DNA from: DTU078 sp033808535
Lineage (GTDB): Bacteria; Bacillota; Clostridia; Oscillospirales; CAG-272
DNA length: 6,516 nucleotides
Direction: 5' to 3'
Assembly: GCA_033808535.1 (NCBI GenBank)
Contig: JAPXNL010000128.1
Span: 1 to 6,516 of the forward strand
A program made the translations under genes and the position numbers. The notes under the pieces are model-generated. The model had not been told where the DNA came from, made no database searches, and saw only the letters and a list, made by a program, of their open reading frames with translations. Positions 6,451 through 6,516 of this stretch are shown here, piece after piece. Numbering within the stretch: the first letter of the stretch is position 1; each line of letters starts with the position of its first letter.

Positions 6451-6516
6451 GGGATGCGATTTGCGGGGATGCGATTTGCGGGGATGCGATTTGCGGGGAT
6501 GCGATTTGCGGGGGGG
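6450..6516. repeat. 15-bp tandem repeat, four perfect units plus a G-run at the window end
   Basis: The unit GGGGATGCGATTTGC occurs four times without a mismatch (6450-6464, 6465-6479, 6480-6494, 6495-6509), followed by seven G's at 6510-6516. A partial unit, GGGGGATGC, precedes it at 6441-6449. The period is a multiple of three and no frame on either strand contains a stop, but no gene context supports translation. G-runs of four or more recur every 15 bases. The array reaches the edge of the window, so its full length is unknown. Confidence 0.92.

Noticed and set aside
6450..6516. CRISPR array
   Set aside because: The 15-bp units are directly contiguous with no spacers, so this is a simple tandem repeat.

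Overview
The window looks like a GC-rich member of the Firmicutes, most likely a clostridial (Oscillospirales-like) gut or environmental bacterium. This rests on gene content and style: a long bifunctional Rel (p)ppGpp enzyme, an AddB-type nuclease subunit with an iron-sulphur cysteine cluster, a consensus sigma-A promoter and a G-rich Shine-Dalgarno. The taxonomy is inference. Rel is cut by the left edge and a tandem repeat runs into the right edge, so the window may be a complete short contig from a draft or metagenomic assembly.

Layout. 1-1899 (+) is rel without its first ~100 codons, closed by a strong intrinsic terminator at 1917-1947. 1948-2266 has no gene. It is AT-rich (36 G/C in 110 bases at 2031-2140) and packed with hairpins, two of them related in sequence. 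2267-2590 (+) is a C-terminal remnant of an S41-family peptidase with no usable start. 2591-2686 is an AT-rich spacer with no clear element. 2687-6304 (-) is a complete addB, converging on rel, with a ribosome binding site at 6308-6314 and a consensus promoter at 6368-6397. 6430-6516 holds a GC-rich motif also found just after the rel terminator, then a perfect 15-bp tandem repeat.

The two real genes are core housekeeping genes. Rel makes and degrades the stringent-response alarmone. AddB is half of the AddAB complex, which processes double-strand DNA ends for recombination. They converge and have separate signals, so they do not form an operon. The addA gene that normally follows addB is not here; the space downstream holds the peptidase remnant and the hairpin repeats.

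I found no convincing new defence or mobile system. The observations most worth following are an AT-rich in-frame insertion inside addB, the repeat family seen on both sides of addB, the 15-bp array with regularly spaced G-runs, and the orphan state of addB.
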